A stretch of DNA of 64,000 nt from contig NZ_WWDL01000001.1 in NCBI RefSeq assembly GCF_009848505.1, forward strand, positions 310,001-374,000, written 5' to 3'. Shown here piece by piece: positions 37,264-46,453 of the stretch. The position numbers and the translations under genes are program-made. Numbering within the stretch: the stretch's first letter is position 1; every line of letters begins with the position of its first letter. The notes beneath the pieces were generated by a model. It was given only the letters and a program-made list of their open reading frames with translations, had not been told where the DNA came from and did no database searches. This DNA is from Muricoccus harenae. GTDB taxonomy: Bacteria > Pseudomonadota > Alphaproteobacteria > Acetobacterales > Acetobacteraceae.

Positions 37264-38664
37264 TTGAAGGCGATCAACACCATTCGCATGGGCGGTGCCG
37301 AGGTCCTCCCCCTCGTCGAGGGCGGCAAGGGCGTCTCCGCCACCAATGGTGCGTCCAGCGGCAATTGGGCCGCAGAGGGTGGCGTTGGCACCTTCTCCGC
37401 CGTGAATGCCGACAGCTACGACGCCCAGGGGCGGATCATTCCGCAGGAGTACCACGGCAAGACGCGGCGCGAGCGCCACGAGGAGCTGGTGGCCTATGGC
37501 ATCGCCGGCGGCATCGCGCAGGCGCGCGAGGCGCATGAGCGGTCCAATGGCCGTGGCCGGGTCCATGCCAACATCCTGTGGGAGATGGGCGGGGCGGAGC
37601 GCGTGGCGCGTGGGATGCTGGAAGGGGCCAAGGGCCTGATCCATGGCATCACCTGCGGTGCCGGCATGCCCTACCGCCTGGCCGACATCGCGCGGGAATA
37701 CCGCGTCCACATCTATCCCATCGTTTCCTCCGCCCGCGCCTTCAGCGCGCTGTGGAAGCGCGCCTATTCCAAGGCCAGCGAGTGGCTGGGCGGCGTGGTC
37801 TACGAGGATCCCTGGCTGGCTGGCGGCCATAACGGCCTGTCCAACTCCGAGGACCCCCGCAAGCCGGAGGCGCCCTATGCCCGCGTGCTGAAGCTGCGCC
37901 AGCAGATGCGCGAGTTCGGCCTGGGCGAGGTGCCCATCATCATGGCCGGCGGCGTGTGGTGGCTCGAGGAGTGGGAGGATTGGATCGACAATCCCGAGCT
38001 GGGTCCGATCGCCTTCCAGTTCGGCACGCGCCCGCTGCTGACGCGCGAGAGCCCGATCCCGGATGCCTGGAAGCAGCGCCTGCTGACGCTGAAGCCTGGC
38101 GATGTAAGCCTGCAGAACTTCTCCCCCACCGGCTTCTACAGCAGCGCGGTGCGCAACGACTTCCTGCGTGAGCTGGAGGGGCGGAGCCATCGACAAGTGG
38201 CCTACACGGCCGAGCCGATCGGCGAGCATTCGGCGCAATACGGCGTCGGTCCGCGCAAGCGGTCCGTCTATCTAGTGCCGGGTGACCTGCAGCATGTGAA
38301 GCAGTGGGAGAACGAGGGCCATACCGAGGCGCTCCGCACCCCCGACGACACGCTGATCTTCGTGACGCCCGAGACCAGTCGGCAGATCCTGGCGGACCAG
38401 GTGGCTTGCATGGGCTGCCTCTCCCAGTGCCGCTTCTCCAACTGGGCGCAGCACACGGACGATCACTCCAACGGCAAGAAGGCCGATCCGCGCAGCTTCT
38501 GCATCCAGAAGACGCTGCAGGACATCGGCCATGGCGGCGATCCGGAGCACAATCTGATGTTCGCCGGGCACAACGCGCCCCGCTTTGCGCAGGATCCCTT
38601 CTACTCGAACGGGTTCATCCCGACGGTGAAGGAGCTTGTCGGGCGGATCATGACCGGCCGCTGA
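37264..38664 (+). CDS. Nitronate monooxygenase/2-nitropropane dioxygenase-like flavoprotein
   Basis: A 466-residue FMN-dependent TIM-barrel protein. Barrel segments include [34 protein letters not shown] and [15 protein letters not shown], where the usual phosphate-binding glycines occur. The C-terminal extension carries Cys382, Cys385 and Cys389 (ACMGCLSQC) and Cys413 (RSFCIQ), spaced like an iron-sulfur or zinc site, which is not part of the core family. TTG start. It is longer than standard nitronate monooxygenases (about 330-380). Substrate unknown. Confidence 0.8.
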   Translation: MKAINTIRMGGAEVLPLVEGGKGVSATNGASSGNWAAEGGVGTFSAVNADSYDAQGRIIPQEYHGKTRRERHEELVAYGIAGGIAQAREAHERSNGRGRVHANILWEMGGAERVARGMLEGAKGLIHGITCGAGMPYRLADIAREYRVHIYPIVSSARAFSALWKRAYSKASEWLGGVVYEDPWLAGGHNGLSNSEDPRKPEAPYARVLKLRQQMREFGLGEVPIIMAGGVWWLEEWEDWIDNPELGPIAFQFGTRPLLTRESPIPDAWKQRLLTLKPGDVSLQNFSPTGFYSSAVRNDFLRELEGRSHRQVAYTAEPIGEHSAQYGVGPRKRSVYLVPGDLQHVKQWENEGHTEALRTPDDTLIFVTPETSRQILADQVACMGCLSQCRFSNWAQHTDDHSNGKKADPRSFCIQKTLQDIGHGGDPEHNLMFAGHNAPRFAQDPFYSNGFIPTVKELVGRIMTGR

Positions 38665-38704
38665 TCCGGCACTCGCCCGCCTTTCTGCGTTCTGCACAGT
38701 TCTG

Positions 38705-38737
38705 AACGGCCCGCCTCCCGCAAGGGGCGGGCCGTTT
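38705..38737 (+). terminator. Terminator after the nitronate monooxygenase-like gene
   Basis: The arms AACGGCCCGCC and GGCGGGCCGTT form a perfect 11-bp stem around a 10-base loop, followed by a short T-run. It lies about 40 bp past the stop. Confidence 0.75.
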
Positions 38738-38751
38738 GCATATATTTGCAT
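38735..38751 (+). promoter_or_regulatory. TTTGCAT direct repeat upstream of iorA-like operon
   Basis: Two TTTGCAT motifs stand 10 bp apart, one helical turn, inside an AT-rich patch (38735-38770) that is unusual in this GC-rich DNA. They lie about 100 bp before the start of the molybdenum hydroxylase operon. A regulator site or UP-like promoter region is plausible. Confidence 0.35.
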
Positions 38752-38851
38752 TTGGAAACAAAGATGTGTCCACGCAGACGTGTATGCGCGGAGCGACGGG
38801 TCGCAGGGTAGTTTCCGCCGACGCCCGGTCCGGGCGCGAGCGGAGGCGAGG

Positions 38852-39301
38852 ATGCTGGAACTCACGATCAATGGCGAGACCCGGCAAGTAGAGACGGAAG
38901 GCGACACCCCGCTCCTCTGGGTGCTGCGCGACACGCTGGGCATGACGGGCACCAAGTATGGCTGCGGCATTGCCCAGTGCGGGGCCTGCACGGTGCTGGT
39001 CGATGGCACCGCCACCCGGGCCTGCGTCACCCCTGCCGAAAGCGTGGTCGGCGCGCAGGTGACGACCATCGAGGCGGTGGAGCGGGATCCCGTGGGCGCC
39101 AAGGTGGTCGAGGCCTGGGTTTCGAACCAGGTGGCACAATGCGGCTACTGCCAGTCCGGCCAGGTGATGGCCGCGACGGCGCTGCTGAAGCAGACGCCCA
39201 AGCCGAGCGAGGAGGACATCACCGCCGCGATGACCAATCTCTGCCGCTGCGGCACCTACAACGCCATTGCCGCCGCTGTGCGGCAGGCCGCGACAGCCTG
39301 A
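38852..39301 (+). CDS. Molybdenum hydroxylase small subunit, two [2Fe-2S] clusters (IorA-like)
   Basis: A 149-residue iron-sulfur protein. Cys38, Cys43, Cys46 and Cys58 bind the plant-type cluster ([17 protein letters not shown]) and Cys97, Cys100, Cys131 and Cys133 bind the second ([15 protein letters not shown]). It passes electrons from the molybdenum cofactor of the large subunit. The pairing of two subunits without a separate FAD subunit is typical of isoquinoline 1-oxidoreductase-type enzymes. GGAGG precedes the ATG. It forms an operon with the next two genes. Confidence 0.94.
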   Translation: MLELTINGETRQVETEGDTPLLWVLRDTLGMTGTKYGCGIAQCGACTVLVDGTATRACVTPAESVVGAQVTTIEAVERDPVGAKVVEAWVSNQVAQCGYCQSGQVMAATALLKQTPKPSEEDITAAMTNLCRCGTYNAIAAAVRQAATA

Positions 39302-39317
39302 ACGGGAGACGCGGAGC

Positions 39318-41573
39318 ATGGACGGCATGATCAATCCCGGCACCGATGCCCTCCTGGGCAGCCCGGCCGCCGAAGTGACGATCCCCGAGACGGGCGTCGC
39401 TAACCTTTCCCGCCGCGGCTTGTTCGGCGTGGGCGCCGGCGCGCTGCTGCTGGGCGTCATGGTGAAGGGCCGCGCCGCGCAGGCGCAGGGCGAGGGGCTG
39501 GCCGCCGCTGCGCCGCGCCCCGGCACGCAGGTGGCCGCCTTCCTCGAGATCCGGCAGGACGGAAAGGTGCGGCTGCTCTCTCCCTTCGTGGAGGGCGGGC
39601 AGGGCGTCGCCACCGCCATGGCACAGATCGTCGGCGAGGAACTGGACGTCGATCCGGCGAATTTCATCGTGGACTGCGCACCGCCCGGTGCGGACTACAT
39701 GGTGGTCAATGGCCGGCGGCTGACGGGCGGCAGTCTTTCCGTGCGGTCCAGCTACGGCACGATGCGCCAGCTGGGCGCCACCACCCGCAACATGCTCGTC
39801 CGCGCCGCCGCCGCGCGGCTGAACGCGCCCGAAGCGGAGCTGACCACCGAGCCCGGCAAGGTCCTGCACCGCGCCTCCAACCGCTCCCTGACCTATGCGG
39901 AGCTGGTGGCGGACGCGATGAAGCTGCAGCCGAGCGAGGTGGCGGCGCAGCGCGATCCCGCGAGTTTCCGCTGGATCGGCAAGCCCGTCCCGCGGCTGGA
40001 TGCGCGGGACAAGTCCACGGGCCGCGCGCAATACGCGATCGACCTGAAGGTCGAGAACATGCTGCAGGCGGCCGTGACCCATGCGCCGCGGCTCGGCCAG
40101 GAACCCGGCACCCTGGCCAATGAGGCCGAGGTGCGCGGCATGCCCGGCGTGCATTCCATCCAGAAGCTGCCCGGTGCCGTGGCCGTGCTGGCCGATAGCT
40201 GGTGGCGCGCCCGCAAGGCCGTGGAGGCGCTGCAGGTGACCTGGACGGAGGGGCAGCACGCCCGCGCCCTGCCGGCCGACTTCTCCTCGGCCGGTATGCT
40301 GGCGAAGCTGCGCGCGGAGAAGGGAGCCGGTGCGCCGGCGGAGGAGAGTGGCGATCTGGCCGCCGCCTTCGCGGGCGCCGCCAAGACGATCGAGGCGGAG
40401 TATGACGCGCCCTATCTGGCGCATGCCCAGATCGAGCCGCCCTCCGCCATCGCGCGCTTCAACGAGGACGGCACGCTGGACCTGTGGGTGCCGAACCAGG
40501 CGCCCGAGATGTTCCAGGCCGTCGCCGCGAAGGTCGCCGGACTCGCACAGGACAAGGTGAAGATCCATTCGCCCATCCTGGGCGGCTTCTTCGGCCGGCA
40601 CTTCCTCTATGAGGCTTCGGCGCCCTTCCCGCAGGCGATCCTGCTGTCCAAGGCCGTGAACCGCCCGGTGAAGGTGCTCTGGACGCGGGAGGAGGAGTTC
40701 CTGCGGGACGGGCTCCGCCCCATCGGCTTCGCACGCTTCAAAGGCGGGCTGGACGCGAATGGCATGCCGGTCGCGCTTCATGCCGCCGCCATGGGCGAGG
40801 GCCCCATCGGCCGTTACTTCACGCCGGACCGGCCGGTGGATTCCTCAATGGTCGAGGGCATCGCCGGCAAGCCCTATTCCATCGCCGCGAAGCGCGTGGA
40901 TTGCGTGAAGATTCCGCAGGCGCCGATCATCTCCTTCTGGCGCTCCGTCGGCCACTCGATGAACGACTTCTTCTACGAGTCCTTCCTCGACGAGATGGCA
41001 ATCGCGGGCGGGCGGGACCCGTATGAGATGCGGTTGGCCATGCTGGGCGACAAGCCGCGCCAGGCGACGCTGCTGCGCGCGGTGGCGGAGATGTCGGGCG
41101 GCTGGAAGCGCGGGCCTTTCGAGGTGGATGGCGTGCGTCGCGCGAGGGGCGTTGCCATGGCCTCGCCCTTCGGCTCGGAGGTCGCGACCATAGCCGAGGT
41201 CTCGATCGCCGATGGCGAGATCCGTGTGCATGACATCTGGGTGGCGATCGACCCGGGCCGGGCGGTGAACCCGGCGATCATCGAGGCGCAGGTGCAGTCC
41301 GCCGCAGCCATCGGCCTTTCCTCCTCCCTGCTGGAGGAGGTCACTTATGAGGGCGGGGAGCCGCAGCAGCGCAACTTCGACACCTATCCGATCCTTTCTT
41401 TGGTTCGCATGCCACGAATCCACGTTCGCGTGGTGGAAAGCGGCGCTGCGCTGGGCGGCATCGGCGAGCCGGGCGTGCCCGGCGTGCCGCCTGCGGTTGC
41501 GAATGCCGTGGCGGCGCTGACGGGTGAGCGCATCCGCAGCCTGCCGATGTCCAAGACCCGCCTGGGGTCGTGA
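39318..41573 (+). CDS. Molybdopterin-binding hydroxylase/aldehyde dehydrogenase large subunit (IorB-like)
   Basis: A 751-residue enzyme of the xanthine-oxidase superfamily in its exported form. A Tat signal is visible (LSRRGLFGVGAGALLLG), so the folded complex is carried to the periplasm. Molybdenum-site motifs are GGFFGRHF near residue 420 and the catalytic glutamate loop GIGEPGVPGVPPAVANAV near the end. Members oxidise aromatic N-heterocycles or aldehydes with water as oxygen source. Substrate cannot be told. The cytochrome c encoded next should be its electron acceptor. Confidence 0.93.
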   Translation: MDGMINPGTDALLGSPAAEVTIPETGVANLSRRGLFGVGAGALLLGVMVKGRAAQAQGEGLAAAAPRPGTQVAAFLEIRQDGKVRLLSPFVEGGQGVATAMAQIVGEELDVDPANFIVDCAPPGADYMVVNGRRLTGGSLSVRSSYGTMRQLGATTRNMLVRAAAARLNAPEAELTTEPGKVLHRASNRSLTYAELVADAMKLQPSEVAAQRDPASFRWIGKPVPRLDARDKSTGRAQYAIDLKVENMLQAAVTHAPRLGQEPGTLANEAEVRGMPGVHSIQKLPGAVAVLADSWWRARKAVEALQVTWTEGQHARALPADFSSAGMLAKLRAEKGAGAPAEESGDLAAAFAGAAKTIEAEYDAPYLAHAQIEPPSAIARFNEDGTLDLWVPNQAPEMFQAVAAKVAGLAQDKVKIHSPILGGFFGRHFLYEASAPFPQAILLSKAVNRPVKVLWTREEEFLRDGLRPIGFARFKGGLDANGMPVALHAAAMGEGPIGRYFTPDRPVDSSMVEGIAGKPYSIAAKRVDCVKIPQAPIISFWRSVGHSMNDFFYESFLDEMAIAGGRDPYEMRLAMLGDKPRQATLLRAVAEMSGGWKRGPFEVDGVRRARGVAMASPFGSEVATIAEVSIADGEIRVHDIWVAIDPGRAVNPAIIEAQVQSAAAIGLSSSLLEEVTYEGGEPQQRNFDTYPILSLVRMPRIHVRVVESGAALGGIGEPGVPGVPPAVANAVAALTGERIRSLPMSKTRLGS

Positions 41574-41587
41574 TAAGGGTTGATGTG

Positions 41588-41956
41588 ATGCGCCTTGTAC
41601 TCGCCGCCGCCCTGGCGGCTCTTGCGATGCCAGCCTTCGCGCAGGATGCGGCCGACCCCGCCAAGGGCCGGACATTGTTTCAGCGGCAATGCGCGAGCTG
41701 CCATCAGGTGGCTTCCACCCGGAATGGCGGCGGCCCGCATCTGCAGGGCGTGGTGGGTCGGCCGGCTGCCAGCGTGGAGGGGTTCAACTACTCCCCCGCG
41801 CTTAAGGCCTCCGGCATCACCTGGAGCGTGGAGGAGCTGAACGAGTTCCTCGCGAACCCGCAGGGCAAGGTGCGCGGCACGCGCCAGCCCATTCGCGTGA
41901 CGAACGAGGCAGACCGCCGGGATATCGTCGCCTATCTGGCCGCGCCCGGAACCTGA
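41588..41956 (+). CDS. Small periplasmic cytochrome c
   Basis: A 122-residue class I c-type cytochrome with a signal peptide ending near AFAQD. Heme is attached at CASCH (Cys35, Cys38, His39). GPHLQGVVGRPAAS and EEAD-like helix ADRRDIVAYL are family features. The mature protein has no methionine at all, so the usual Met sixth ligand (in the PGTKM segment, here VRGTRQPIRV) is absent. It probably takes electrons from the adjacent molybdenum hydroxylase. The ATG at 41588 fits the signal; a GTG at 41570 is possible. Confidence 0.93.
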   Translation: MRLVLAAALAALAMPAFAQDAADPAKGRTLFQRQCASCHQVASTRNGGGPHLQGVVGRPAASVEGFNYSPALKASGITWSVEELNEFLANPQGKVRGTRQPIRVTNEADRRDIVAYLAAPGT

Positions 41957-42017
41957 AGGTTGGGGAAGGAACTCTCCTAGCCCCCCCTCTTCCTTTTATC
42001 GTCGGGAGGAGGGGGAC

Positions 42018-42037
42018 CGGGGGAGTTCACTCCCCCG
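42018..42037. terminator. GC hairpin between convergent cytochrome and amidase genes
   Basis: The arms CGGGGGAG and CTCCCCCG pair perfectly around TTCA and are followed by TCCTTCCTTC. The gap 41957-42045 also contains GGGGAAGGA and AGTGCC-free pyrimidine runs laid out as in the element at 17349-17490. Confidence 0.65.
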
Positions 42038-42045
42038 TCCTTCCT

Positions 42046-43395
42046 TCACTTCGCTCGAAGCACGCCTTCGACCGCACGCGCCACCGCCAGCAGCCGCGTG
42101 TCGCCGCCATGCTCCCCCGTCAGCATCAGCCCGACAGGCGCCTCGTCTTCTGCCTGGCACGGCAGGCTGATCGAGCAGCGGTCCAGGAAGTTCCCCACCG
42201 CCGTGTTCCGCAGCAGCAGCATGTTGATGCGGTTGAAGTCATCCGCCGCCGCCAGCTCGGCGATGGCGGGGGGCGTCAGCGGGCAGGTCGGCGCGATGAT
42301 GGCATCGAAATGGGCGGTGCGCGGGGCGATGGCCGCGATGATCCGCGCGCGCTCGGCCATCAGGGTGATGAAATCGGCTGCCGTCATGCTCGCGCCGCGC
42401 TCGATGCGGGCGAGGATCAGCGGGTCGTAGCGGTCGCGTGCGCGGCCGATCAGCTCCCGGTGCAGCGCCCAGGATTCCGCCGCCGCGAAGCCACCGGTGG
42501 CGTTGGCGGCAGGGATTTCCGCGATCTCGGGCAGGGCGACGTCGATGAGCTTCGCGCCGGCTGCTTCCAGGCGGCGCAGCGCAATGTCGAAGGCCGCGAT
42601 GACGGGCTGGGCTAGGCCGTCGAACAGATAGGTGGCGCTCGGCAGGCCGAGGCGCAGCCCTTCGAGCGGGGCGGCGACGGGCGGGGTGGCGTCCTCGGCG
42701 CCGGCCATCACCGCATCCAACGTGGCGCAGCAGGCGACGCTCGGGGCGAGCGGCCCGATGCTGTCCAGCGTGGTGGAGAGCGGGAAGGCGCCGGTCAGCG
42801 GCACGCGGGAGGCTGTGGGCTTATAGCCGGTGATGCCGCAGAGCGCGGCCGGCACCCGGCAGGAGCCGCCGGTGTCGGAGCCGATGGCGCCGAAGCCCAT
42901 CCCATCCGCGACCGCCACGGCGGCGCCGGAGGAGGAGCCGCCGGGCACGCGGCCCGTGGCGCGGTCATAGGGTGAACGCGGCGTGTCGTAATGCGGGTTC
43001 AGCCCCGTGCCGGAGAAGGCGAATTCCACCATGTTGGTGCGGCCGAGCACGACGAAGCCGGCGCGCTCGAGCCGCGCGATGGCCGTGGCCGTGGTGTTGG
43101 CGGGAGTGGCATCCTTGCGGGCGATGGAGCCGGCGGTGGTGGTGACGCCCGCCTGGTCGAACAGGTCCTTGATGCTGATCGGGATGCCCGCATAGGGGCT
43201 GGGCGCGCGATTGGCGCGGCGAAGGGAATCCATGGCGCCGGCGGCGGCGCGAGCGGCCTCGGCCTGGACCGCCACGAAGGCGCGTCCGCCTTCCCCGGAG
43301 GGGTCGAGGACGCGGGAGAGCGCCTCCTCAACGAGTTGTGTGGATGTGGTGGTGCCAGCCGCCAGTGCGCGGGCGGCGTCGTCGATGGTCTGCAT
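42046..43395 (-). CDS. Amidase signature family hydrolase
   Basis: A 449-residue cytoplasmic amidase (487 if started at 43509). The Ser-cisSer-Lys triad is visible: the lysine in PISIKDLFDQAG, the cis-serine in PGGSSSGAAV and the nucleophile in GSDTGGSCRVPAAL. I favour the ATG at 43395 (MQTIDDAARALAAG) because it matches family N-termini; no ribosome site settles it. The gene is divergent from the TRAP transporter operon, with an inverted repeat between. Substrate unknown; a link to uronate use is positional only. Confidence 0.9.
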   Translation of the reverse strand: MQTIDDAARALAAGTTTSTQLVEEALSRVLDPSGEGGRAFVAVQAEAARAAAGAMDSLRRANRAPSPYAGIPISIKDLFDQAGVTTTAGSIARKDATPANTTATAIARLERAGFVVLGRTNMVEFAFSGTGLNPHYDTPRSPYDRATGRVPGGSSSGAAVAVADGMGFGAIGSDTGGSCRVPAALCGITGYKPTASRVPLTGAFPLSTTLDSIGPLAPSVACCATLDAVMAGAEDATPPVAAPLEGLRLGLPSATYLFDGLAQPVIAAFDIALRRLEAAGAKLIDVALPEIAEIPAANATGGFAAAESWALHRELIGRARDRYDPLILARIERGASMTAADFITLMAERARIIAAIAPRTAHFDAIIAPTCPLTPPAIAELAAADDFNRINMLLLRNTAVGNFLDRCSISLPCQAEDEAPVGLMLTGEHGGDTRLLAVARAVEGVLRAK

Positions 43396-43525
43396 TCCGA
43401 CAGGATGCTCCGCCAGGAACCCGTCCGCAATGTGAGCGGCAATGGCTGTGGCGGCACCGATTTCGGTCACGGGGCCTGAGGTGCGGAGATTGACAGGAGC
43501 GAGCGGCACATTCCAGGCTGTCAGG

Positions 43526-43539
43526 TAACCAAGAGGTTA
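43526..43539. promoter_or_regulatory. TAACC-N4-GGTTA inverted repeat
   Basis: A perfect 5-bp inverted repeat, TAACC-AAGA-GGTTA, lies in the divergent amidase/TRAP intergenic region 25 bp before the dctP start and just ahead of its ribosome site (GGAGG). A site of this shape fits GntR/FadR-type or LacI-type repressors of sugar-acid genes. No regulator gene is adjacent. Confidence 0.45.
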
Positions 43540-43563
43540 TATGCCCCATCCGGAGGACGTTTG

Positions 43564-44544
43564 ATGTTCCGACGCATCGCCCGCATCGCGACGGCGGCCG
43601 TGCTCGCCGCGTTGCCATGGGTGTCCACCCCCAGTCAGGCGCAGGAGTGGCGGGGCTGGAACATCCATCCGCCGGACTATCCCGTTTCACGCGGAATGGA
43701 TCGCTTCACGGAACTCGTGGCGCAGCGGACCAACAACCGCATCCGCATGCGCACCTTTCACTCCGCGCAGCTCGGCCAGCAGGACGAGGCGATTCAGCAG
43801 ATGCGGATCGGCAGCATCGACTTCGCCGAATTCAACATGAGCGGGCTGAACAACATCGTCCCCTCGACCCAGGTTTTCACGCTGCCCTTCATCTTCCGCG
43901 ACGTGGCGCATCAGCATGCCGTGGTGGATGGTCCGATCGGCGACGCGGTGGGCGAGGACCTGGCGAAAGCCGGCTTCGTGGTGCTGGCCTGGTATGACGC
44001 GGGTGCGCGCAGCATGTACGCGCGCCGCCCCATCCGCACACCCGAGGACATGCGCGGCCTGAAGGTGCGCGTGCAGACCTCGGATCTGTGGATCGACATC
44101 ATGCGGGCCCTCGGCGCCAATGCGACGCCGCTGCCCTTCGGGGAAGTCTACACCTCCCTCCAGTCCGGTGTGATCGATGCGGCCGAGAACAACTGGCCGT
44201 CCTATGAGAGCACACGGCACTTCGAGGTGGCGCGCTACTTCACCACCACGGAGCATTCCAACGTGCCAGAAATCCTGGCGGTCTCCCGCCAGCGCTGGCA
44301 GCGCCTGAACGCGGCGGACCGCGAGCTGCTGCGGACGGCTGCCCGCGAGAGCGCGACCTATCAGCGAGAGCTGTGGGCGGAGCGTGAGCGGACCAGCCGG
44401 GATAAGGTCGTCGCAGGTGGCGCGCAGGTTATCGAGATCACGGATCGTGCGCCCTGGTCCCGGCTGATGGAGCCGCTCTACACCAAGTATGCCAGCGAGC
44501 CGCGGATGGCGGAGCTCGTAAGACGAATCCGCGAAGCACGCTGA
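43564..44544 (+). CDS. dctP: TRAP transporter solute-binding protein
   Basis: A 326-residue periplasmic receptor of the DctP family. The signal peptide ends near SQAQEW. Family motifs are SGLNNIVPSTQVFTLPFIFR, GLKVRVQTSDLWIDIMRALG and TPLPFGEVYTSLQSGVIDAAE; the arginine in KVRVQ usually salt-bridges the ligand carboxylate. Because the permease genes are followed by uronate dehydrogenase, a hexuronate (galacturonate or glucuronate) is the likely ligand. The ATG at 43564 follows GGAGG; a TTG directly before it is the alternative. Confidence 0.93.
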   Translation: MFRRIARIATAAVLAALPWVSTPSQAQEWRGWNIHPPDYPVSRGMDRFTELVAQRTNNRIRMRTFHSAQLGQQDEAIQQMRIGSIDFAEFNMSGLNNIVPSTQVFTLPFIFRDVAHQHAVVDGPIGDAVGEDLAKAGFVVLAWYDAGARSMYARRPIRTPEDMRGLKVRVQTSDLWIDIMRALGANATPLPFGEVYTSLQSGVIDAAENNWPSYESTRHFEVARYFTTTEHSNVPEILAVSRQRWQRLNAADRELLRTAARESATYQRELWAERERTSRDKVVAGGAQVIEITDRAPWSRLMEPLYTKYASEPRMAELVRRIREAR

Positions 44545-44558
44545 GGCAGGCCGCGCAG

Positions 44559-45065
44559 ATGGACGCCGTCTCCCGCGTGTTCGACACGCTGTCCCGGTTT
44601 GTCATCGTCGTGGCCGGGGCGGCGCTCGTCTTCCTGGTGGCCATCACGGGGTGGATGGTGTTCGGCCGTTACGTGCTGAACGACACGCCCACCTGGGTGG
44701 AGCGGACGGCGGTGCTGATCGTCCTTTCCATCTCGCTGCCGGTCGCGGCGGTCGGGGTGCGAGAGCGCTTCCATCTCTCGGTGATTGGCTTTCGGGATGC
44801 ACTGCCGCCGCGGGCGAAGCGCGTGGCGACGATCCTCTCCGATGCCGTGGTGGGCCTCTTCGGCCTAGCTATGGCCTTCTACTCCTGGGAGCTGGTCGAG
44901 ACGGCCTGGGCCATCCGCATCCCGCTGCTGGGGATCCGCCAGGGCTGGACCTATGTGCCGCTGATCGTCGGCGGCATCTTGATCGCCCTTTTCGCCGCCG
45001 AGCAGGTGGTACGCGACCTGACCGGCGCACGGCAGCCCGACGCCACCATCGTCACCCTGGAGTAG
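44559..45065 (+). CDS. dctQ: TRAP transporter small permease (DctQ)
   Basis: A 168-residue membrane protein with four helices. The family motif FGRYVLNDTPTWVERTA is clear at about residues 35-51, and RQGWTYVPLIVGGILI lies at the end. It pairs with the large permease and the receptor to form a Na+-driven high-affinity importer. Confidence 0.92.
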   Translation: MDAVSRVFDTLSRFVIVVAGAALVFLVAITGWMVFGRYVLNDTPTWVERTAVLIVLSISLPVAAVGVRERFHLSVIGFRDALPPRAKRVATILSDAVVGLFGLAMAFYSWELVETAWAIRIPLLGIRQGWTYVPLIVGGILIALFAAEQVVRDLTGARQPDATIVTLE

Positions 45066-45070
45066 ACTCC

Positions 45071-46369
45071 TTGGAAACCGGTTTGATCCTGATCTTCGCG
45101 ATTTTTATTGCGGGGATCGTCACCGGGCTGCCGGTGGCCTTCACCCTCGGCGTTGCCGCAGTCGCCGGCTTCCTGTGGGAAGACATCAATCCTGCCGTCG
45201 CCTTCCAGCAGATGACGGCGGGGATGAGCATCTTCTCGCTGCTTGCCATCCCCTTCTTCATCTTCGCCGGCGAGATCATGATGCATGGTGGCATCGCACG
45301 GCGCCTGATCAACGTCGCATCCGGCTTCGTTGGTTGGATGCGCGGTGGCCTGGGTGTTGTCGACGTCGCCTCCTCCATGCTGTTCGGCGGGATCTCGGGC
45401 TCGGCCGTGGCGGATGCCTCCGCGGTCGGCACGCTGCTGATCCCGGCGATGAAGCAGAAGGGCTACGACACGGATTATGCGGTGGCAGTCACCGCCACCT
45501 CCTCCATCGCGGGGATCATGATCCCGCCCAGCCACAACATGATCATCTACTCGCTCGCGGCGGGAGGCGGTATTTCGGTTTCCGCTCTGTTCCTCGCGGG
45601 CATCGTGCCGGGCGTGCTGATGTGCCTCTGCCTCGGCGTCACGGCCTATATCATCGCGGTGAAGCGCGGCTATCCCGCCGAGCCCTGGGCGGGGTTCCGG
45701 GCCCTGGCCTGGAGCTTCCTGGATGCGCTGCCTGGCATGGTGACGGCGGTGATCATCCTGGGCGGCGTGCTGTCCGGCGTGTTCACCGTGACGGAGAGCG
45801 CGGCCTTCGGCGCAATCTGGGCGCTGCTGGTGACATTGATCGTCTATCGCGGGCTGAGCTGGGAGAGCTTCAAGGTCTCGGTCGCGGCCTCGGTCCGCAC
45901 CACGGCCATCGTCATGCTGCTGGTTGGCACCGCCAGCGCCTTCGCCTATCTCCTCGCGCTGTACCAGTTCGCCGACCTGCTGACCCAGGCAATGCTGTCC
46001 ATCAGCGACAATCCCATCGTCATTCTGCTGATGATCAACGTGGCCCTGCTGCTGCTGGGCTGCGTGATGGACATGGCGCCCCTGATCCTGATCACCACCC
46101 CGATCTTCCTGCCCGTTGTCACTTCCATTGGCATGGACCCGGTGCAGTTCGGCATGGTGATGATGATGAATCTCGGCCTGGGGCTGACGACGCCACCGGT
46201 AGGCGCCGTTCTCTTTGTCGGATGCGCCATCGGGCGCATCCCGATCGAGCATGTCATGAAGACCATCGTTCCCTTCTATGCGGCTATCCTGGTGGCGCTG
46301 GCATTGACCACCTATTGGCCCGCGGTCTCCCTCACCATCCCCCGGCTCGCGCTCGGCTACGGCGGCTAG
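45071..46369 (+). CDS. dctM: TRAP transporter large permease (DctM)
   Basis: A 432-residue integral membrane protein with about 12 helices, the transport subunit. Signatures are FAGEIMMHGGIARRLINVA, SSMLFGGISGSAVADASAVG, IMIPPSHNMIIYSLAAGGG and LGLTTPPVGAVLFVG. I used the TTG at 45071, 5 bp after dctQ, because it gives the proper N-terminus; no ATG is near. P, Q and M are contiguous and in the usual order. Confidence 0.95.
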   Translation: METGLILIFAIFIAGIVTGLPVAFTLGVAAVAGFLWEDINPAVAFQQMTAGMSIFSLLAIPFFIFAGEIMMHGGIARRLINVASGFVGWMRGGLGVVDVASSMLFGGISGSAVADASAVGTLLIPAMKQKGYDTDYAVAVTATSSIAGIMIPPSHNMIIYSLAAGGGISVSALFLAGIVPGVLMCLCLGVTAYIIAVKRGYPAEPWAGFRALAWSFLDALPGMVTAVIILGGVLSGVFTVTESAAFGAIWALLVTLIVYRGLSWESFKVSVAASVRTTAIVMLLVGTASAFAYLLALYQFADLLTQAMLSISDNPIVILLMINVALLLLGCVMDMAPLILITTPIFLPVVTSIGMDPVQFGMVMMMNLGLGLTTPPVGAVLFVGCAIGRIPIEHVMKTIVPFYAAILVALALTTYWPAVSLTIPRLALGYGG

Positions 46370-46453
46370 GCGAGCCGCCAAGGGCCGGGAGTGGCTTCAC
46401 GCCGAGGCCGGCCCACGCCACCATGCACCCGTGACGACACGGAGAAGGATGCC

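Noticed and set aside
44951-46381. A 476-codon minus-strand frame opposite dctM
   Set aside because: Histidine/aspartate/glutamine-rich composition typical of antisense of a membrane protein gene; dctM motifs on the plus strand are clear.
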